From Halomarina pelagica (GTDB lineage: Archaea; Halobacteriota; Halobacteria; Halobacteriales; Haloarculaceae): DNA of 64,000 nt. Numbering within the stretch: position 1 is the first letter of the stretch; every line of letters starts with the position of its first letter. This document shows, piece after piece, positions 16,431 to 25,995 of this stretch. A model generated the notes under the pieces. It ran no database searches. It saw only the letters and a list, made by a program, of their open reading frames with translations, and had not been told where the DNA came from. A program made the position numbers and the translations under genes. The stretch covers positions 1,922,001 to 1,986,000 of the forward strand of contig NZ_CP100454.1 of assembly GCF_024228315.1 (NCBI RefSeq), read 5' to 3'.

Positions 16431-18035
16431 TTACCCTCTTGTCTGATACCTGTTGCGCAGTACGATGGCGGCCCCGTTCATCGCCAACAGCACGACGAGC
16501 ATGACGACCACGCCCGCGGCCACGGCCGTCTGGTAGAACACCGGATCGGCGTAGACGCCCGCCCACGTGTACACCATCAGCGGCATCGCGCTCGCCTTCG
16601 AGAACAGCCCCGAGGGGACGTACCCGCTGTTCGGGGCCAGGATCATGATGAGGGGGGCGGTCTCGCCGATGGCGCGGCCGAGCGCGAGGATGGTCCCCGT
16701 GAGGATCCCCGGCATCGCCCGCGGCAGGACGACGTTCCGGATGGTCTGCCACCGCGTCGCGCCCATCCCGTAGGACGCCTGCCGGAGGTCGTCGGGGACC
16801 GACCGCAGGGCCTCCTGCGTCGAGATGATGACGATCGGCAGGATGAGCAGCGAGAGCGTCATGCCGCCGACGATGAGCGACCCGGTCGGCAGCGCGACGA
16901 TGTTGATGAACACGCCGAGTCCGAGCAGGCCGTACACGACCGAGGGGACGCCCGCGAGGTTCGAGATGTTCACCTGGATCAGCCGCGTCAAGCGGTTGTT
17001 CGGCGCGTACTCCTCCAGGTAGACGGCGGCCCCGACGCCGAGCGGGAACGAGAGGGCGACGACGACGAGCATCAACAGCACCGACCCGACGAGCCCGGGG
17101 TAGAGCCCGGCGGACTCGGGATCGGTGCTCCCGTCGCTCGTCAGGAACTGCCAGTCGACCCACGACTCCGGGCCGGCGAAGCCGAGCTGGTTGACCAGCA
17201 CCGCGCCGACGAGCGCGCCGCCGAAGACGGCCGCGGGGAGCAGCAGCCCCGAGCGCCGCGCCGGACGCTCGTAGAGGGTCGTCCCGACGTAGAGACCGGT
17301 CGGCACGACCGTCGAGAGCGTCAGGACGACGCCGGGCATCGGATCGACCCCGACGAGCGGCGCGAGGACGCCCCCGACGGCGGCGGCGACGAAGACGACG
17401 AGCGCGGTCGCCCGCCCCGCTCGTTCGTTCTCGTAGCGGCGGGCGACGTACGCGCCGACGCCGAGCGCGGTCGGCGTCCCGAGCGCCAGGAGCATCATGA
17501 TCCAGTCGGTCGGGATCACGGGGATCGACTGGACGAGCGGCGGGATCGTCGCCAGCGAGGCGACCGTGACGACGGCGGCGAGACCGAGTCGCTCGGCGTC
17601 GCCGGCGTCGCTCCGGAGGCGAGCGTACAGGAACGCGATCGCCGCCGGGATGGCCGCTCCGATCGCGTACGACAGCAACAGGAGCGGCGGGTAGATGTCG
17701 ATGAACACCATCGCCACGACGGCACCGATCATCAGCCCGTACACCGGTATCGCGACGCTCGCGAGGGCGAACTCGCCGCTCTCCGGGCGGCTCCGCCAGA
17801 GGTACGCCGAGACCGCGCCGACCGGGAGCACGAACGTCAGGAAGAACGTGAGATACCACCCCGGCGCGGCGGTCGTCGGCTGGATGGCGTCGAGTCCGAC
17901 GTAGACGAACAGCACGCTGAGGACGACCAGGCCGAACAGCGTCGCCGCGAGCAGCAGGTACCTGAACAGCGTCCCCTTGGTTCGGCTGATCTGTCCGAAC
18001 GACTGGATCGTTCCCGTCTCCGATTCGGTCGCCAT
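16431..18035 (-). CDS. pstA: PstA, phosphate ABC permease with long N-terminal membrane extension
   Basis: Residues ~285-534 are a normal PstA domain with the EAA loop [22 protein letters not shown] that contacts PstB. The first ~250 residues add about six to eight further transmembrane segments (for example [60 protein letters not shown]). Bacterial PstA is usually near 290 residues; this is 534. The role of the extension is unknown. Its ATG overlaps the pstC stop by one base (TGATG), implying coupled translation. Confidence 0.92.
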   Translation of the reverse strand: MATESETGTIQSFGQISRTKGTLFRYLLLAATLFGLVVLSVLFVYVGLDAIQPTTAAPGWYLTFFLTFVLPVGAVSAYLWRSRPESGEFALASVAIPVYGLMIGAVVAMVFIDIYPPLLLLSYAIGAAIPAAIAFLYARLRSDAGDAERLGLAAVVTVASLATIPPLVQSIPVIPTDWIMMLLALGTPTALGVGAYVARRYENERAGRATALVVFVAAAVGGVLAPLVGVDPMPGVVLTLSTVVPTGLYVGTTLYERPARRSGLLLPAAVFGGALVGAVLVNQLGFAGPESWVDWQFLTSDGSTDPESAGLYPGLVGSVLLMLVVVALSFPLGVGAAVYLEEYAPNNRLTRLIQVNISNLAGVPSVVYGLLGLGVFINIVALPTGSLIVGGMTLSLLILPIVIISTQEALRSVPDDLRQASYGMGATRWQTIRNVVLPRAMPGILTGTILALGRAIGETAPLIMILAPNSGYVPSGLFSKASAMPLMVYTWAGVYADPVFYQTAVAAGVVVMLVVLLAMNGAAIVLRNRYQTRG

Positions 18036-19015
18036 CAGTACTCCTCCCTGTAGTGCGCCGCGATGCGGTCGCTTACGATGTTCATGACGAGCGTGATCGC
18101 GAAGAGCGTGAACCCGATGGCGAAGAGGCTCTGGTACATCACTCCGCCGCCGGCGATGTCGCTGCCCGCGATGTCGACCATCGCGGCGGTCATCGTCTGG
18201 ATGGACTTGAAGTAGATCGTCGGGTCGGGGTACGGGATCCCGACCGGCCCGAGGTCGATCGTCGCGACCTCGACCATCCGGGGGGTGTTACCCGCCGCGA
18301 TGGTCACGGCCATCGTCTCGCCGATGGCCCGCGAGAGCGCGAGGATGAACGAGGAGGCGATGCCGGAGACGGCCGCCGGGACGACGATCCCCGTCGAGAC
18401 GTCGAACTTCGTCGCGCCCATCCCGTAGCCCGCCTGTCGGAGTTCGTCGGGCACGGCGCTCATCGCGTCCTCGCTGATCGAGGAGACCATCGGGATGATC
18501 ATGATGCCGACGACGATGCTCGCCGAGAGCGCGTTGAAGAAGCCGAGGTCCTCGCCCGTCAGCGACATCACGACGGGTTCGAGCGCCGGCGTGATGTACG
18601 CGACCGCGAGGAACCCGTAGACGACCGTCGGGACCCCCGCGAGGATCTCGAGCGCCGGTTTCAGCACGGACCGCGTCCGGGTGCTCGCGTACTCGCTCAG
18701 GTAGATCGCCGTCGCCACCCCGAGCGGCAGCGCGATCACCGCCGCGCCGACGGTGATCACCAGCGTCCCGACCACGAGCGGGAGGACGCCGAACTGGGGG
18801 TCCGCGCCGAGGTAGAACTCGGTCCCTGTCAGGAACCGCACGATCGAGACGTCCTCGAAGAAGATCGCGGCCTCCGTGGCGAGGAGGACGATGATGCTGA
18901 CGGTCGTCGCTACGGAGAGCAGCGCACAGGACAGGAAGAACAGCCGAACGATGCGCTCTCGCGGCCCCTTCTCGGCGTTCCGCGTTATACTCTCCGTCAA
19001 ACTCTCCGTGCCCAT
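18035..19015 (-). CDS. pstC: PstC, phosphate ABC permease
   Basis: The 326-residue protein has six transmembrane segments. The EAA motif is EDAMSAVPDELRQAGYGMGATKFDV (~residues 180-205). The periplasmic loop between TM1 and TM2 (FFEDVSIVRFLTGTEFYLGADPQ) is typical of PstC. It pairs with PstA to form the phosphate channel. It lies 60 bases downstream of pstS on the same strand. Confidence 0.94.
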   Translation of the reverse strand: MGTESLTESITRNAEKGPRERIVRLFFLSCALLSVATTVSIIVLLATEAAIFFEDVSIVRFLTGTEFYLGADPQFGVLPLVVGTLVITVGAAVIALPLGVATAIYLSEYASTRTRSVLKPALEILAGVPTVVYGFLAVAYITPALEPVVMSLTGEDLGFFNALSASIVVGIMIIPMVSSISEDAMSAVPDELRQAGYGMGATKFDVSTGIVVPAAVSGIASSFILALSRAIGETMAVTIAAGNTPRMVEVATIDLGPVGIPYPDPTIYFKSIQTMTAAMVDIAGSDIAGGGVMYQSLFAIGFTLFAITLVMNIVSDRIAAHYREEY

Positions 19016-19075
19016 TTTGTGTGTGGTATTCGGTCAGATGCGAAAAAGCGCTTCGTTTGTGCGCCAGTTCGATCG

Positions 19076-20104
19076 TTACTGCTGGATTGCCTCGTTGAGC
19101 TGCTTGAGCTGCTCTTTCATCTCCTCCTCGCTGTTCGGGACGTAGCCGACGCGCTCGGCGACGAGTTCCTTGCTCGTGCTCTGCTCGACCCAGTAGCGGG
19201 CGAACGCGGCGATGTGCTCCTCCTTGAGCGACTCGATCTTCGGGTAAGTGAACAACGGCCGCGCGAGCGGCTTGTACTTGCCGGACTTGGCGGTCTCGAT
19301 GGAGGGCTTCACCGGCTCGCCCGACCCGTTATCGATCGCGAGCGCCTTCACGCGCTCTTTGTTCTCGCTGTAGTACGCGAAGCCGAGGTAGCCCATCGCG
19401 TACTTGTCGCTCGCGACGCCCTGGATGATCTGGTTGTCCTTCTCGGTCTTCGAGTAGTCCTTGCGGGACTTGCCCTCCTCGCCGACGATGACCTCGGTGA
19501 AGTAGTCGAAGGTGCCGGAGGTCTCGGCCGCGCCGAAGAGGTTGAGCGGCTCGTCCGGCCAGTCGGGGTTGACGTCGCTCCACTTGTCCGCGCCGTTGGG
19601 CTTCCAGATCTGCTTGAGTTCGTCGACGGTGATGCTGTCGATCCAGTCGGCCTCGGGGTTGACGATGACCGTCACCGCGTCCGTCGCGACCTTGATCTCG
19701 TGCCAGTCGACGCCGTTCTCCTTACAGAGCTGCTTCTCGCTCTTCTGGATGGGCCGGCTGGCGTTGTTGAAGTCCGTCTTGCCGACGCAGAAGTAGTTCT
19801 GGAAGCCGCCGCCGCTCCCGGTGGAGCTGACGGCGATCTTCACGTCGGGGTGTTTCTTCGTGAAGGACTCCTTGAGGGCCTGCGCCAGCGGGAACACCGT
19901 CGAACTGCCGGCGATGTCGATGTTGCCCGAGAGCTTCCCGTCGCTGCCGCCGTCGGTGCCGTTCCCGGAGCCGTTGCCGCCGGAGCCGTTGTCGCCGCTG
20001 GGATCGTTCTGCTGGGTACACCCCGCGAGGGTCAGCGCACCGACCGTTCCCGACGCCGCGATGAACTTCCGCCGTGAGATGCCGCGAGTGGAGTCGTCTG
20101 CCAT
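19076..20104 (-). CDS. pstS: PstS, phosphate-binding Tat lipoprotein
   Basis: The 342-residue protein has a twin-arginine signal with lipobox (SRRKFIAASGTVGALTLAGC, Cys ~30). A Gly/Ser/Asn-rich linker follows. The phosphate-binding loops are IAGSSTVFPLAQAL, SSTGSGGGFQNY and AAETSGTFDYF. The ATG at 20104 (MADDSTRG) is preferred to the in-frame GTG at 20107. It captures phosphate outside the membrane and hands it to PstCA. It is the first gene of the pst operon and has an AT-rich promoter upstream. Confidence 0.95.
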   Translation of the reverse strand: MADDSTRGISRRKFIAASGTVGALTLAGCTQQNDPSGDNGSGGNGSGNGTDGGSDGKLSGNIDIAGSSTVFPLAQALKESFTKKHPDVKIAVSSTGSGGGFQNYFCVGKTDFNNASRPIQKSEKQLCKENGVDWHEIKVATDAVTVIVNPEADWIDSITVDELKQIWKPNGADKWSDVNPDWPDEPLNLFGAAETSGTFDYFTEVIVGEEGKSRKDYSKTEKDNQIIQGVASDKYAMGYLGFAYYSENKERVKALAIDNGSGEPVKPSIETAKSGKYKPLARPLFTYPKIESLKEEHIAAFARYWVEQSTSKELVAERVGYVPNSEEEMKEQLKQLNEAIQQ

Positions 20105-20128
20105 CACATCGACCTCTCGCCTTCCGCA

Positions 20129-20160
20129 ATATGAAGCTTCCGAAGTCGGTATATATTTTA
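20129..20160 (-). promoter_or_regulatory. pstS promoter with shared pho motif
   Basis: The plus strand reads atatgaagcttccg (20129-20142), then tcggtatatatttta (to 20160), which on the minus strand is a TATA element followed by the motif. The motif starts 25 bases before the pstS ATG at 20104. The same motif (12 of 14 bases) lies 25 bases before the phoX ATG. It sits between TATA and start codon, where a regulator could block or recruit initiation. Confidence 0.55.
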
Positions 20161-20281
20161 TTCGTATTTATTGCTTTTTTCTCATAGCGCTATAGGCAAC
20201 TACGTACCGCTACCGAGCTATCACTATGCGGGAGTATCGCAACGTTCACGAAAAAACTGGAATCGGCGGGAGTCCGTGCGG

Positions 20282-22111
20282 CTACGCGTCGCCGGGGTCG
20301 AAGACCCAGATCATGTTGTTCTCGTGGAGGTCCGTGTCCTCGCCGATGAGTACGCGGCCGTCCTTCATCACGACGATGTTGTCCGGGTTGGCGATGGTGT
20401 TGTCAGTGTCGAGTTCGGTCATCCCCGTCATCGCGAGCGCCTTCGCCATGCTCATCGTGCCCTTGATGAGGCCGCTCTCGCCCTCGTCCTCGTTCGTGGG
20501 GTTGTAGGGGCAGGACGTGCACGCCTTGCTGTTGGACTCGGGGTTCGCGTCGTAGGGACAGCCGCCGCAGATGTTGGCGTCCGGCCCGCCGGTCACGATC
20601 GGCTCCATCCGCGAGACGTCGTAGTCGCGCTCCAGCTTCATGCGGTAGACCGCGCCGTACTCGTTGCCCTCGAGCTGGATCTCGCCCTCGCCGTCGGCCA
20701 TCGTCTCGGTGACAGCCGACATGGCCATGTACATGTAGTCGCCGGGCTCCGCGTTCGGCGCGATGTTGACGCCCTCCATCTTGCGGAACTCCATCGTCGC
20801 TCCCTTCGCCTCGGCCGCCTTGCGCGTCTCGAGGAACGCGACGCGGTCGTCGTCGGCCTCGCCGTTCGCCCACGCCTCGACCGCCGCGTCGGTGACGTAG
20901 GAGGTCTCGCCCTCCGTGTAGTCGGCCTGCGTGACGTCGTCGTACTCGGCGATCCACGAGGCGATCTCCGCCTCGTCGCCGTGCGCGAGTTCGACCCACT
21001 CGAGATCGAAACCGACGGTGCTGACGTCGGTGCCGGGTTCCTGCGCCGCGCGCGCGGCGTAGAGCGTCCCCGAGGAGAGGTCGCCCGCCTCGTCGGCGAC
21101 GAACTTGTAGAAGCCCTTGCCCGTGCCGTCGGAACTCGCGTAGACGGTCCGCTCGTCGGGCATGACGACGGCGTTCTCGTGGGCGCTCCGCCCGAGCGTG
21201 AAGCGCTTGACGGGCGTCGGATCGTCGGTCCGGGGCTCGGTGATCTCGACGATGTAGCCGTAGCGGTAGGGGTTCGGGTAGTTCTCGGCGAAGACGCCCT
21301 CCCCGTTCGGCTCGTACCCGAGGTACTTCGCGAGGTTCTCGACGCCGCCGACGTAGTCCCACTCGGGGTCGTTCCAGACCTCCGTGTCGGTGTGCGCGTA
21401 GTTCTCCTCGGCGCTGAGCGGCGTGCCCCACGGCGAGACGGTGCCGAAGCAGTTCACCCAGGTCCCCTGCACGTCGCGGAAGTCGACGTTCGTCGACTCG
21501 GTCACCTTGTAGGGACCGTACTTGCCCACCTGCTCGACGCGGAGTCGGCTCATCAACCCGGGACGGCTCTCCCAGTTCGTGAAGACGTAGTAGCCGCCCT
21601 CGGCGTCGGGAATCACGCCGTTGAAGTCGGGGTCGGTCCCCTCCGTCAGGGGTTCGCCGTCCGGCGTCAGCGGAACGCCGAGCGGTTCGTCGTCGTCCGT
21701 GGGGTCGCCGCCCTCGGCGAGCACCTGGTAGCGCCCGTAGGCCGTCCAGACGCGCTCGGCCATCGGTTCGCTCTTCGGGAGCTGGACGCTCTCGAAGTCC
21801 TTCGGGAGGCGATCCATGTCCAGGCCGAAGACCGCGCCGACGGACCCGCGGTCGAACTGCGCGAACATGTTGTCCCGGGCCGGGTGCTGCACGTTGAAGA
21901 AGAAGTCGCCGTCGTCCGTGACGAACATCCCCGTGATCTCCGCGCCGGTCACCGTCGTCGCGAAGCGGTTGAGCGTCGCACCCTCCTGTTCGATACCGCG
22001 TCCGTCCTTCTCGTCCCTGTCCGCCGCCACCGCACCAGTCCCGGCCGCACCCGCCGCTGCCAGCGTCGCCAGCAGTTTGAGGGCACCGCGCCGGTTCATC
22101 TCTCCGGGCAT
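20282..22111 (-). CDS. PhoX-type (DUF839) alkaline phosphatase, Tat-exported
   Basis: The 609-residue protein starts with a twin-arginine signal (NRRGALKLLATLAAAGAAG, AVA-A cleavage). Its body is the PhoX/DUF839 beta-propeller type: FNVQHPARDN, GTWVNCFGTVSPWGTPLSAEEN, GRSAHENAVV and a C-terminal NPDNIVVMKDGRVLIGEDTD with acidic metal ligands. A cysteine-rich insert (CGGCPYD, ACTSCPYN, ~residues 525-560) is present. PhoX enzymes use Ca and Fe to hydrolyse phosphate esters outside the cell. The ATG at 22111 is preferred to one at 22099 because the promoter motif spacing then equals that of pstS. Confidence 0.85.
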   Translation of the reverse strand: MPGEMNRRGALKLLATLAAAGAAGTGAVAADRDEKDGRGIEQEGATLNRFATTVTGAEITGMFVTDDGDFFFNVQHPARDNMFAQFDRGSVGAVFGLDMDRLPKDFESVQLPKSEPMAERVWTAYGRYQVLAEGGDPTDDDEPLGVPLTPDGEPLTEGTDPDFNGVIPDAEGGYYVFTNWESRPGLMSRLRVEQVGKYGPYKVTESTNVDFRDVQGTWVNCFGTVSPWGTPLSAEENYAHTDTEVWNDPEWDYVGGVENLAKYLGYEPNGEGVFAENYPNPYRYGYIVEITEPRTDDPTPVKRFTLGRSAHENAVVMPDERTVYASSDGTGKGFYKFVADEAGDLSSGTLYAARAAQEPGTDVSTVGFDLEWVELAHGDEAEIASWIAEYDDVTQADYTEGETSYVTDAAVEAWANGEADDDRVAFLETRKAAEAKGATMEFRKMEGVNIAPNAEPGDYMYMAMSAVTETMADGEGEIQLEGNEYGAVYRMKLERDYDVSRMEPIVTGGPDANICGGCPYDANPESNSKACTSCPYNPTNEDEGESGLIKGTMSMAKALAMTGMTELDTDNTIANPDNIVVMKDGRVLIGEDTDLHENNMIWVFDPGDA

Positions 22112-22135
22112 CACACTCTGCTCGTACAACTAATC

Positions 22136-22160
22136 ATATGAAGATACCGTAATTATTATC
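22136..22160 (-). promoter_or_regulatory. phoX promoter with shared pho motif
   Basis: The plus strand reads atatgaagataccg (22136-22149) followed by the AT-rich taattattatc. On the minus strand this is a TATA-like element and then the motif, 25-38 bases before the phoX ATG at 22111. Motif and spacing match the pstS promoter, which supports joint control by phosphate. Confidence 0.55.
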
Positions 22161-22244
22161 AATTAGACTCTGTATCTATCTATTCGACTCTGAACGGTCA
22201 GAGGTCTCGGTAGCTCTCGGGAGCCGGACGACCGCCGACGCGCC

Positions 22245-22970
22245 TCACCGTCCCCTCCGGAGGCGTCCGGCGATCGCGTCGGGGAGGTCCGCGTCGCGGA
22301 CGGCGCGCTCGACGGCGTCCACGTCGTAGGCGACCCGCCGGAGGTCGACGCGCTCCCGGTCGAGATCGAGCACCGCGTAGGCGGCCCTGGGGTCGCCGTC
22401 GCGCGGCTGGCCGACGCTCCCCGGATTGACGACGAGCCCCGTCGGGAAGCGTCGGACTCCCTGGACGTGCGTGTGACCGAGCACGAGCACGCGCTCGTCG
22501 CCGAGGAGGTCCGCCGAGAACAGGTCGGGGTAGACGTAGCGGTCGGGGTCCGCCGGGTGCCCGTGGGCGACGCGGACCCGACCACCGAACGCCCGGCGGG
22601 TCTCCGGCAGGGCCGCCAGCCACGCCACCTGCTCGTCGGTCAACTCGTTCCGCGCGTGTTCCAGTCCCGCGCCGGCCATCCCGCCGCCGAACGAGGCTCC
22701 CGCGGCGAGCACCCGGTCGTGGTTCCCCCGAACGGAGACGAGCGGTTCCTCGGCCGGCCCCGGCTCGGATCCCCCGTCCGATCCGTCGGCTACCCTCGCG
22801 TCGGGCGTCCACTCGCGGAGCGCCTCGACGCACTCGGCGGGGTGCGGCCCGTAGCCGACGACGTCCCCCGCGCAGACCAGCGCCGCGACGGGCGGCAGGT
22901 CGGCGAGCACCGCCGCCAGCGCGACCGCGTTCGCGTGGACGTCCGAGAGGAGGCCGACGCGCACCGTCAC
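22245..22970 (-). CDS. Metallophosphoesterase (YfcE/MJ0936-like calcineurin fold)
   Basis: The 241-residue protein has the dinuclear metal motifs in order: [10 protein letters not shown] (D-x-H), [11 protein letters not shown] (GD), SVRGNHDRV (GNHD), VRVAHGH and [11 protein letters not shown] (GHTH). [21 protein letters not shown] is the family ending. It hydrolyses phosphodiester or phosphomonoester bonds; the substrate is unknown. It starts with GTG at 22970 and overlaps the purO stop by four bases (GTGA), so the two are probably co-translated. Confidence 0.85.
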   Translation of the reverse strand: MTVRVGLLSDVHANAVALAAVLADLPPVAALVCAGDVVGYGPHPAECVEALREWTPDARVADGSDGGSEPGPAEEPLVSVRGNHDRVLAAGASFGGGMAGAGLEHARNELTDEQVAWLAALPETRRAFGGRVRVAHGHPADPDRYVYPDLFSADLLGDERVLVLGHTHVQGVRRFPTGLVVNPGSVGQPRDGDPRAAYAVLDLDRERVDLRRVAYDVDAVERAVRDADLPDAIAGRLRRGR

Positions 22971-23536
22971 TCGTCGACGATCGCCGTCTCGACGCCGTCG
23001 CCGACCGTCACGCCCGCGGCGCACACCGCGTGCTCGAAGTCGGCGTCGTAGACGGCGCGGGCGGCGTCCGCGGCGGAGTCGGCGTCGAGCGCGAACGGTT
23101 CCGGCGCGTCCCGCTCGTACGTGGCGACGAGCGTCGGCTCGTCGACGCGCTCGACGAGGAGCGCGTCGCGGCGCACCGTCGCGACGTGCGCCTCGTCCTC
23201 GGCGACGACCCCCGCGATGCGCGGCGTGTCGTAGTCGTCCTTCTCGAAGTCGAGCGCGAGCAGCGAGAGCGCCAGCGCGTCCCGCGCCGGGTAGCCCATC
23301 GCGCGCTTCTCCGCGATCGGGTCCACGTGCGAGCCGTTGCCGACGACGGCCTCCCCGCCGACCGTCCGCAGGCAGTTGTACGAGACGTAGGGGTTGTCCG
23401 TCCCCGGCGCGTCCGGCGTGGGCGCGACGGTGAGCGCCCCCTCGCGCTCCACGATCCGGCGGTCGGGAAACGACCGAGAGGAGACGCGGTAGGCACCGAT
23501 ACCCGGTCCGACGACGACGAATCGGCCGACGTACAT
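22967..23536 (-). CDS. purO: Archaeal IMP cyclohydrolase PurO
   Basis: The 189-residue protein begins [30 protein letters not shown], the signature of archaeal Pur[27 protein letters not shown] and [31 protein letters not shown] follow. It closes FAICAR to IMP, the last step of purine synthesis, in place of the bacterial PurH domain. Length is normal. The phosphoesterase gene overlaps its stop. Confidence 0.92.
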   Translation of the reverse strand: MYVGRFVVVGPGIGAYRVSSRSFPDRRIVEREGALTVAPTPDAPGTDNPYVSYNCLRTVGGEAVVGNGSHVDPIAEKRAMGYPARDALALSLLALDFEKDDYDTPRIAGVVAEDEAHVATVRRDALLVERVDEPTLVATYERDAPEPFALDADSAADAARAVYDADFEHAVCAAGVTVGDGVETAIVDE

Positions 23537-23609
23537 ACGCGTGAGGCGTGCCCGCGGCGAGGTACGTCTTTCTACTCGGCGTCCCGTCGGGCGGTTCGCC
23601 CGGAATCAC

Positions 23610-23619
23610 GAAGCTTTAA
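23610..23619 (+). promoter_or_regulatory. Promoter of tRNA-Gln
   Basis: The sequence aagctttaatacc near 23609-23621 is a good archaeal BRE/TATA about 35-40 bases upstream of the mature tRNA 5' end at 23653. It stands out in GC-rich surroundings. Confidence 0.5.
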
Positions 23620-23652
23620 TACCTCGGTCCGTTACTCGGATACTGCAACCGG

Positions 23653-23725
23653 AGTTCCATGGGGTAGCGGCCAATCCTGTCGGCTTCTGGGGCCGACGAC
23701 CCAGGTTCGAATCCTGGTGGAACTA
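23653..23725 (+). tRNA. tRNA-Gln (anticodon CTG)
   Basis: The 73-nt cloverleaf has acceptor arms agttcca (23653-23659) and tggaact (23718-23724) that pair fully, with discriminator A. The anticodon stem tcggc/gccga encloses the loop ttctggg, giving anticodon CTG that reads CAG. The T arm is ccagg-ttcgaat-cctgg. CCA is not encoded. No intron is visible. Confidence 0.95.
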
Positions 23726-23865
23726 CTCTCTTCCGTCGTTTCGACTGCGAGCGAACGACAGCCCAGTCTATCGATCTCCAGTCGAAACGAGGGGGTTCGA
23801 GCGTCCCCTCCTCCGTCTACCGACACACCGATTCGCTCATCGTCACCGGCGGTGTATCCTCCCCG

Positions 23866-24393
23866 ATGAGCCGGGGTCGCGGATCGGGTCGGGGATCGAC
23901 CGGCGGGTGGCGGGCCGCAGAGGGGGGCGTTCCCCCCGGCGGCGACGCGGAGGAGTCGGCGTCGAGTCGGGGCGACGACGTTCGCGTCCGTCCCGGCGGT
24001 CGGCCGCCGCCGATCCCCGACGTGGTCGAGTGGCGATGTCCACACTGCGGGATGCACCACCCGCGCAACGCGCCGCCGTGCAGTCGCTGCGGTAACCCGA
24101 CGCTCGACCGCGTGGCCGTCGCCCTCGACCCGCCGGAGCGGGCGGCCGGCCCGCGCGAGCGCCTGGCGGAGGTCGGCCGCGCGGCGGTCCCCATCGCCGG
24201 ACTGATGCTCGCGGTCGTCGGCGGTGCGATCGTGCTCTACGGTGGCCTGATCGGGACGAGCACCGCCGCGTACGTCGCCTCCGGGCGGCTCCCGTCGAGC
24301 GCGCGACTGCTGGTCGTCGCCGGCGTCGCCGTGCTCGCGATCGGGGCGTTCCTCCTGTTCACGGGGACGCGGTATCCCCCCGATCGCTTCTGA
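23866..24393 (+). CDS. Zinc-ribbon membrane protein
   Basis: The 175-residue protein has a Gly/Arg/Pro-rich disordered N-terminus and a zinc ribbon (WRCPHCGMHHPRNAPPCSRCGN, residues ~57-78, CxxC-x12-CxxC). Two transmembrane helices follow (VPIAGLMLAVVGGAIVLYGG and LLVVAGVAVLAIGAFLLFTG). No known family name can be given with confidence. The zinc finger would face the cytoplasm if both helices form a hairpin. It lies between tRNA-Gln and the ligase-like gene. Confidence 0.6.
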   Translation: MSRGRGSGRGSTGGWRAAEGGVPPGGDAEESASSRGDDVRVRPGGRPPPIPDVVEWRCPHCGMHHPRNAPPCSRCGNPTLDRVAVALDPPERAAGPRERLAEVGRAAVPIAGLMLAVVGGAIVLYGGLIGTSTAAYVASGRLPSSARLLVVAGVAVLAIGAFLLFTGTRYPPDRF

Positions 24394-24442
24394 CGTCGCG
24401 CGATCCCCGACGTTGAAATCCCCCCGCGGCGTGGGGGACGGT

Positions 24443-25945
24443 ATGTCCGGGGCAGATCTCGCTTCGCAGGTGGCCGAGGTACTCTCGGTCGACCCGAGCG
24501 AGTTCCACGCGCGCGTCGACGACGAGGTCGAGGCGCTCAAGGCGGCCGTCAGCGAGGGGACCTTCGACAACCCGCAGGGTATCGTCGGTCTCGAGTACGA
24601 GTTCTACGGCGTCGACACGGAGACGGACGCGCTCAAGCGCGTCCCCCGCCCGCTGCTCGAGTACATCGGCTTCGAGAAGGAACTCGGCCTGCACAACGCC
24701 GAGATGCAGACCACGCCCCAGCCCTTCTCGGCGTACGGGCTGGACGCGCAGGCCGCCGAGGTGCGCGCGCGCCTCGACGCCGCGCTCCGCGAGACGCAGA
24801 CCCACGGCATCCGCCTCGTCAGCGACGGCATCTGGACGGTCCCGCCGGTCGGCGAGACCGCCACCTCCTACCTCGCCGACAGCGTCGAGGACGACGGCGT
24901 CCGCATCGCGACGAACATGAGCGACGCGGTGCGCTACCACGCGATGGCGAACGTCGAGGCGCGCATCGAGATGAGCCTCGACGTGCCCCACGTCGCCCTC
25001 GACGCGAAGACGGTGATGCCCGAGAGCCTCATCACCTCCATCCAGCCCCACTACCAGGTGTCACACGCCCCCGACCTCCCCGAGTACCTGCGCTATGCGA
25101 TCCGCATCGCCGGGCCGCTGCTCGCCCTCGGCGTCAACTCGCCGTTCCTCCCGCCGGACCTCTACGACGAGGACCCCGAGACGGTGCTCGAGGAGTGCTG
25201 GATGGAGAACCGGATCCCGGTCTTCGAGTCGATCTTCAACACCGGCGACGGGGAAAAGGTCCGCCTGCCGCCCGACGTCGACACCGTCGAGGAGGCCATC
25301 GACGACATCGCCGCCGACACGACCGTCATCCCGATGCTCCTCGACCCGAGCGGCCGCTACGACGACCGCTTCGCCCACCTCCGGCACAAGCACGGCTCCT
25401 ACTGGCGGTGGGTTCGCCCCGTCTTCGACGGCGCGACCCGCTCCGCGGCCAACGCCCGCATCGAGTTCCGCCCCCTGCCGGGACAGCCGACCGTCCACGA
25501 CGCCATGTCCCTCCTCGCCGTCTACGCGGGCCTGCTGGAGAGCCTCCCCAAGCGCGAGCACCCCGTCGCGTCGCTCCCCTGGGAGACCGCCGAGGAGAAC
25601 TTCTACGCCGCGGTCCGCGACGGTCTCGCCGCGGAGTTCACCTGGATCACGGGCGGGGGCGACGAGACGAGCGACGCGTCGGTCGTCTACGACGACCTGC
25701 TCGAACACGCCCGAGACGGGCTCTCGCTGCGCGGTCTCGACGACGACGAGATCGAACGGTACGTCGGGCCGCTGGCCGAGCGCGTCGAGCGCGAAACGAC
25801 GCCGGCGCGCTGGAAGCACGACCACGTCAGCGCCGCCGTCGAGGCGGGAACGCCCTTCGCCGAGGCCGTCTGGGGCATGCAGGCCGAGTACATCGAAAAC
25901 CAGAAGCGGACGCTCATCGAGGGGTCGTTCCTCGACTGGCTCTGA
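24443..25945 (+). CDS. Glutamate-cysteine ligase-like (GCS2 / carboxylate-amine ligase) protein
   Basis: The 500-residue protein has GIVGLEYEFYGVDTET near residue 46, the GxExE-type metal and glutamate site of the glutamate-cysteine ligase fold. Later blocks include HNAEMQTTPQPFS, SDGIWTVPP, YHAMANVEARIEMSLDVP and ARIEFRPLPGQPTVHDAMSLLA, all placed as in that superfamily. Haloarchaea make gamma-glutamylcysteine as a main thiol, but the established haloarchaeal GshA is shorter, so this may ligate another amine. Start ATG at 24443. Confidence 0.65.
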   Translation: MSGADLASQVAEVLSVDPSEFHARVDDEVEALKAAVSEGTFDNPQGIVGLEYEFYGVDTETDALKRVPRPLLEYIGFEKELGLHNAEMQTTPQPFSAYGLDAQAAEVRARLDAALRETQTHGIRLVSDGIWTVPPVGETATSYLADSVEDDGVRIATNMSDAVRYHAMANVEARIEMSLDVPHVALDAKTVMPESLITSIQPHYQVSHAPDLPEYLRYAIRIAGPLLALGVNSPFLPPDLYDEDPETVLEECWMENRIPVFESIFNTGDGEKVRLPPDVDTVEEAIDDIAADTTVIPMLLDPSGRYDDRFAHLRHKHGSYWRWVRPVFDGATRSAANARIEFRPLPGQPTVHDAMSLLAVYAGLLESLPKREHPVASLPWETAEENFYAAVRDGLAAEFTWITGGGDETSDASVVYDDLLEHARDGLSLRGLDDDEIERYVGPLAERVERETTPARWKHDHVSAAVEAGTPFAEAVWGMQAEYIENQKRTLIEGSFLDWL

Positions 25946-25995
25946 GCGCCACACAGCGCCGCACGCCTTTTCCCCCCGCCGCCGTCTTCTCAGTC

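Noticed and set aside
23653-23725. tRNA-Gln as an integration site for a mobile element
   Set aside because: No integrase, no repeat of the tRNA 3' end and no composition change was seen on either side.
25195-25995. Upstream extension of the flippase-like membrane protein to 633 codons
   Set aside because: This part overlaps the ligase-like gene in another frame and is Arg/Pro-rich noise. The GTG at 25996 gives a normal family N-terminus.
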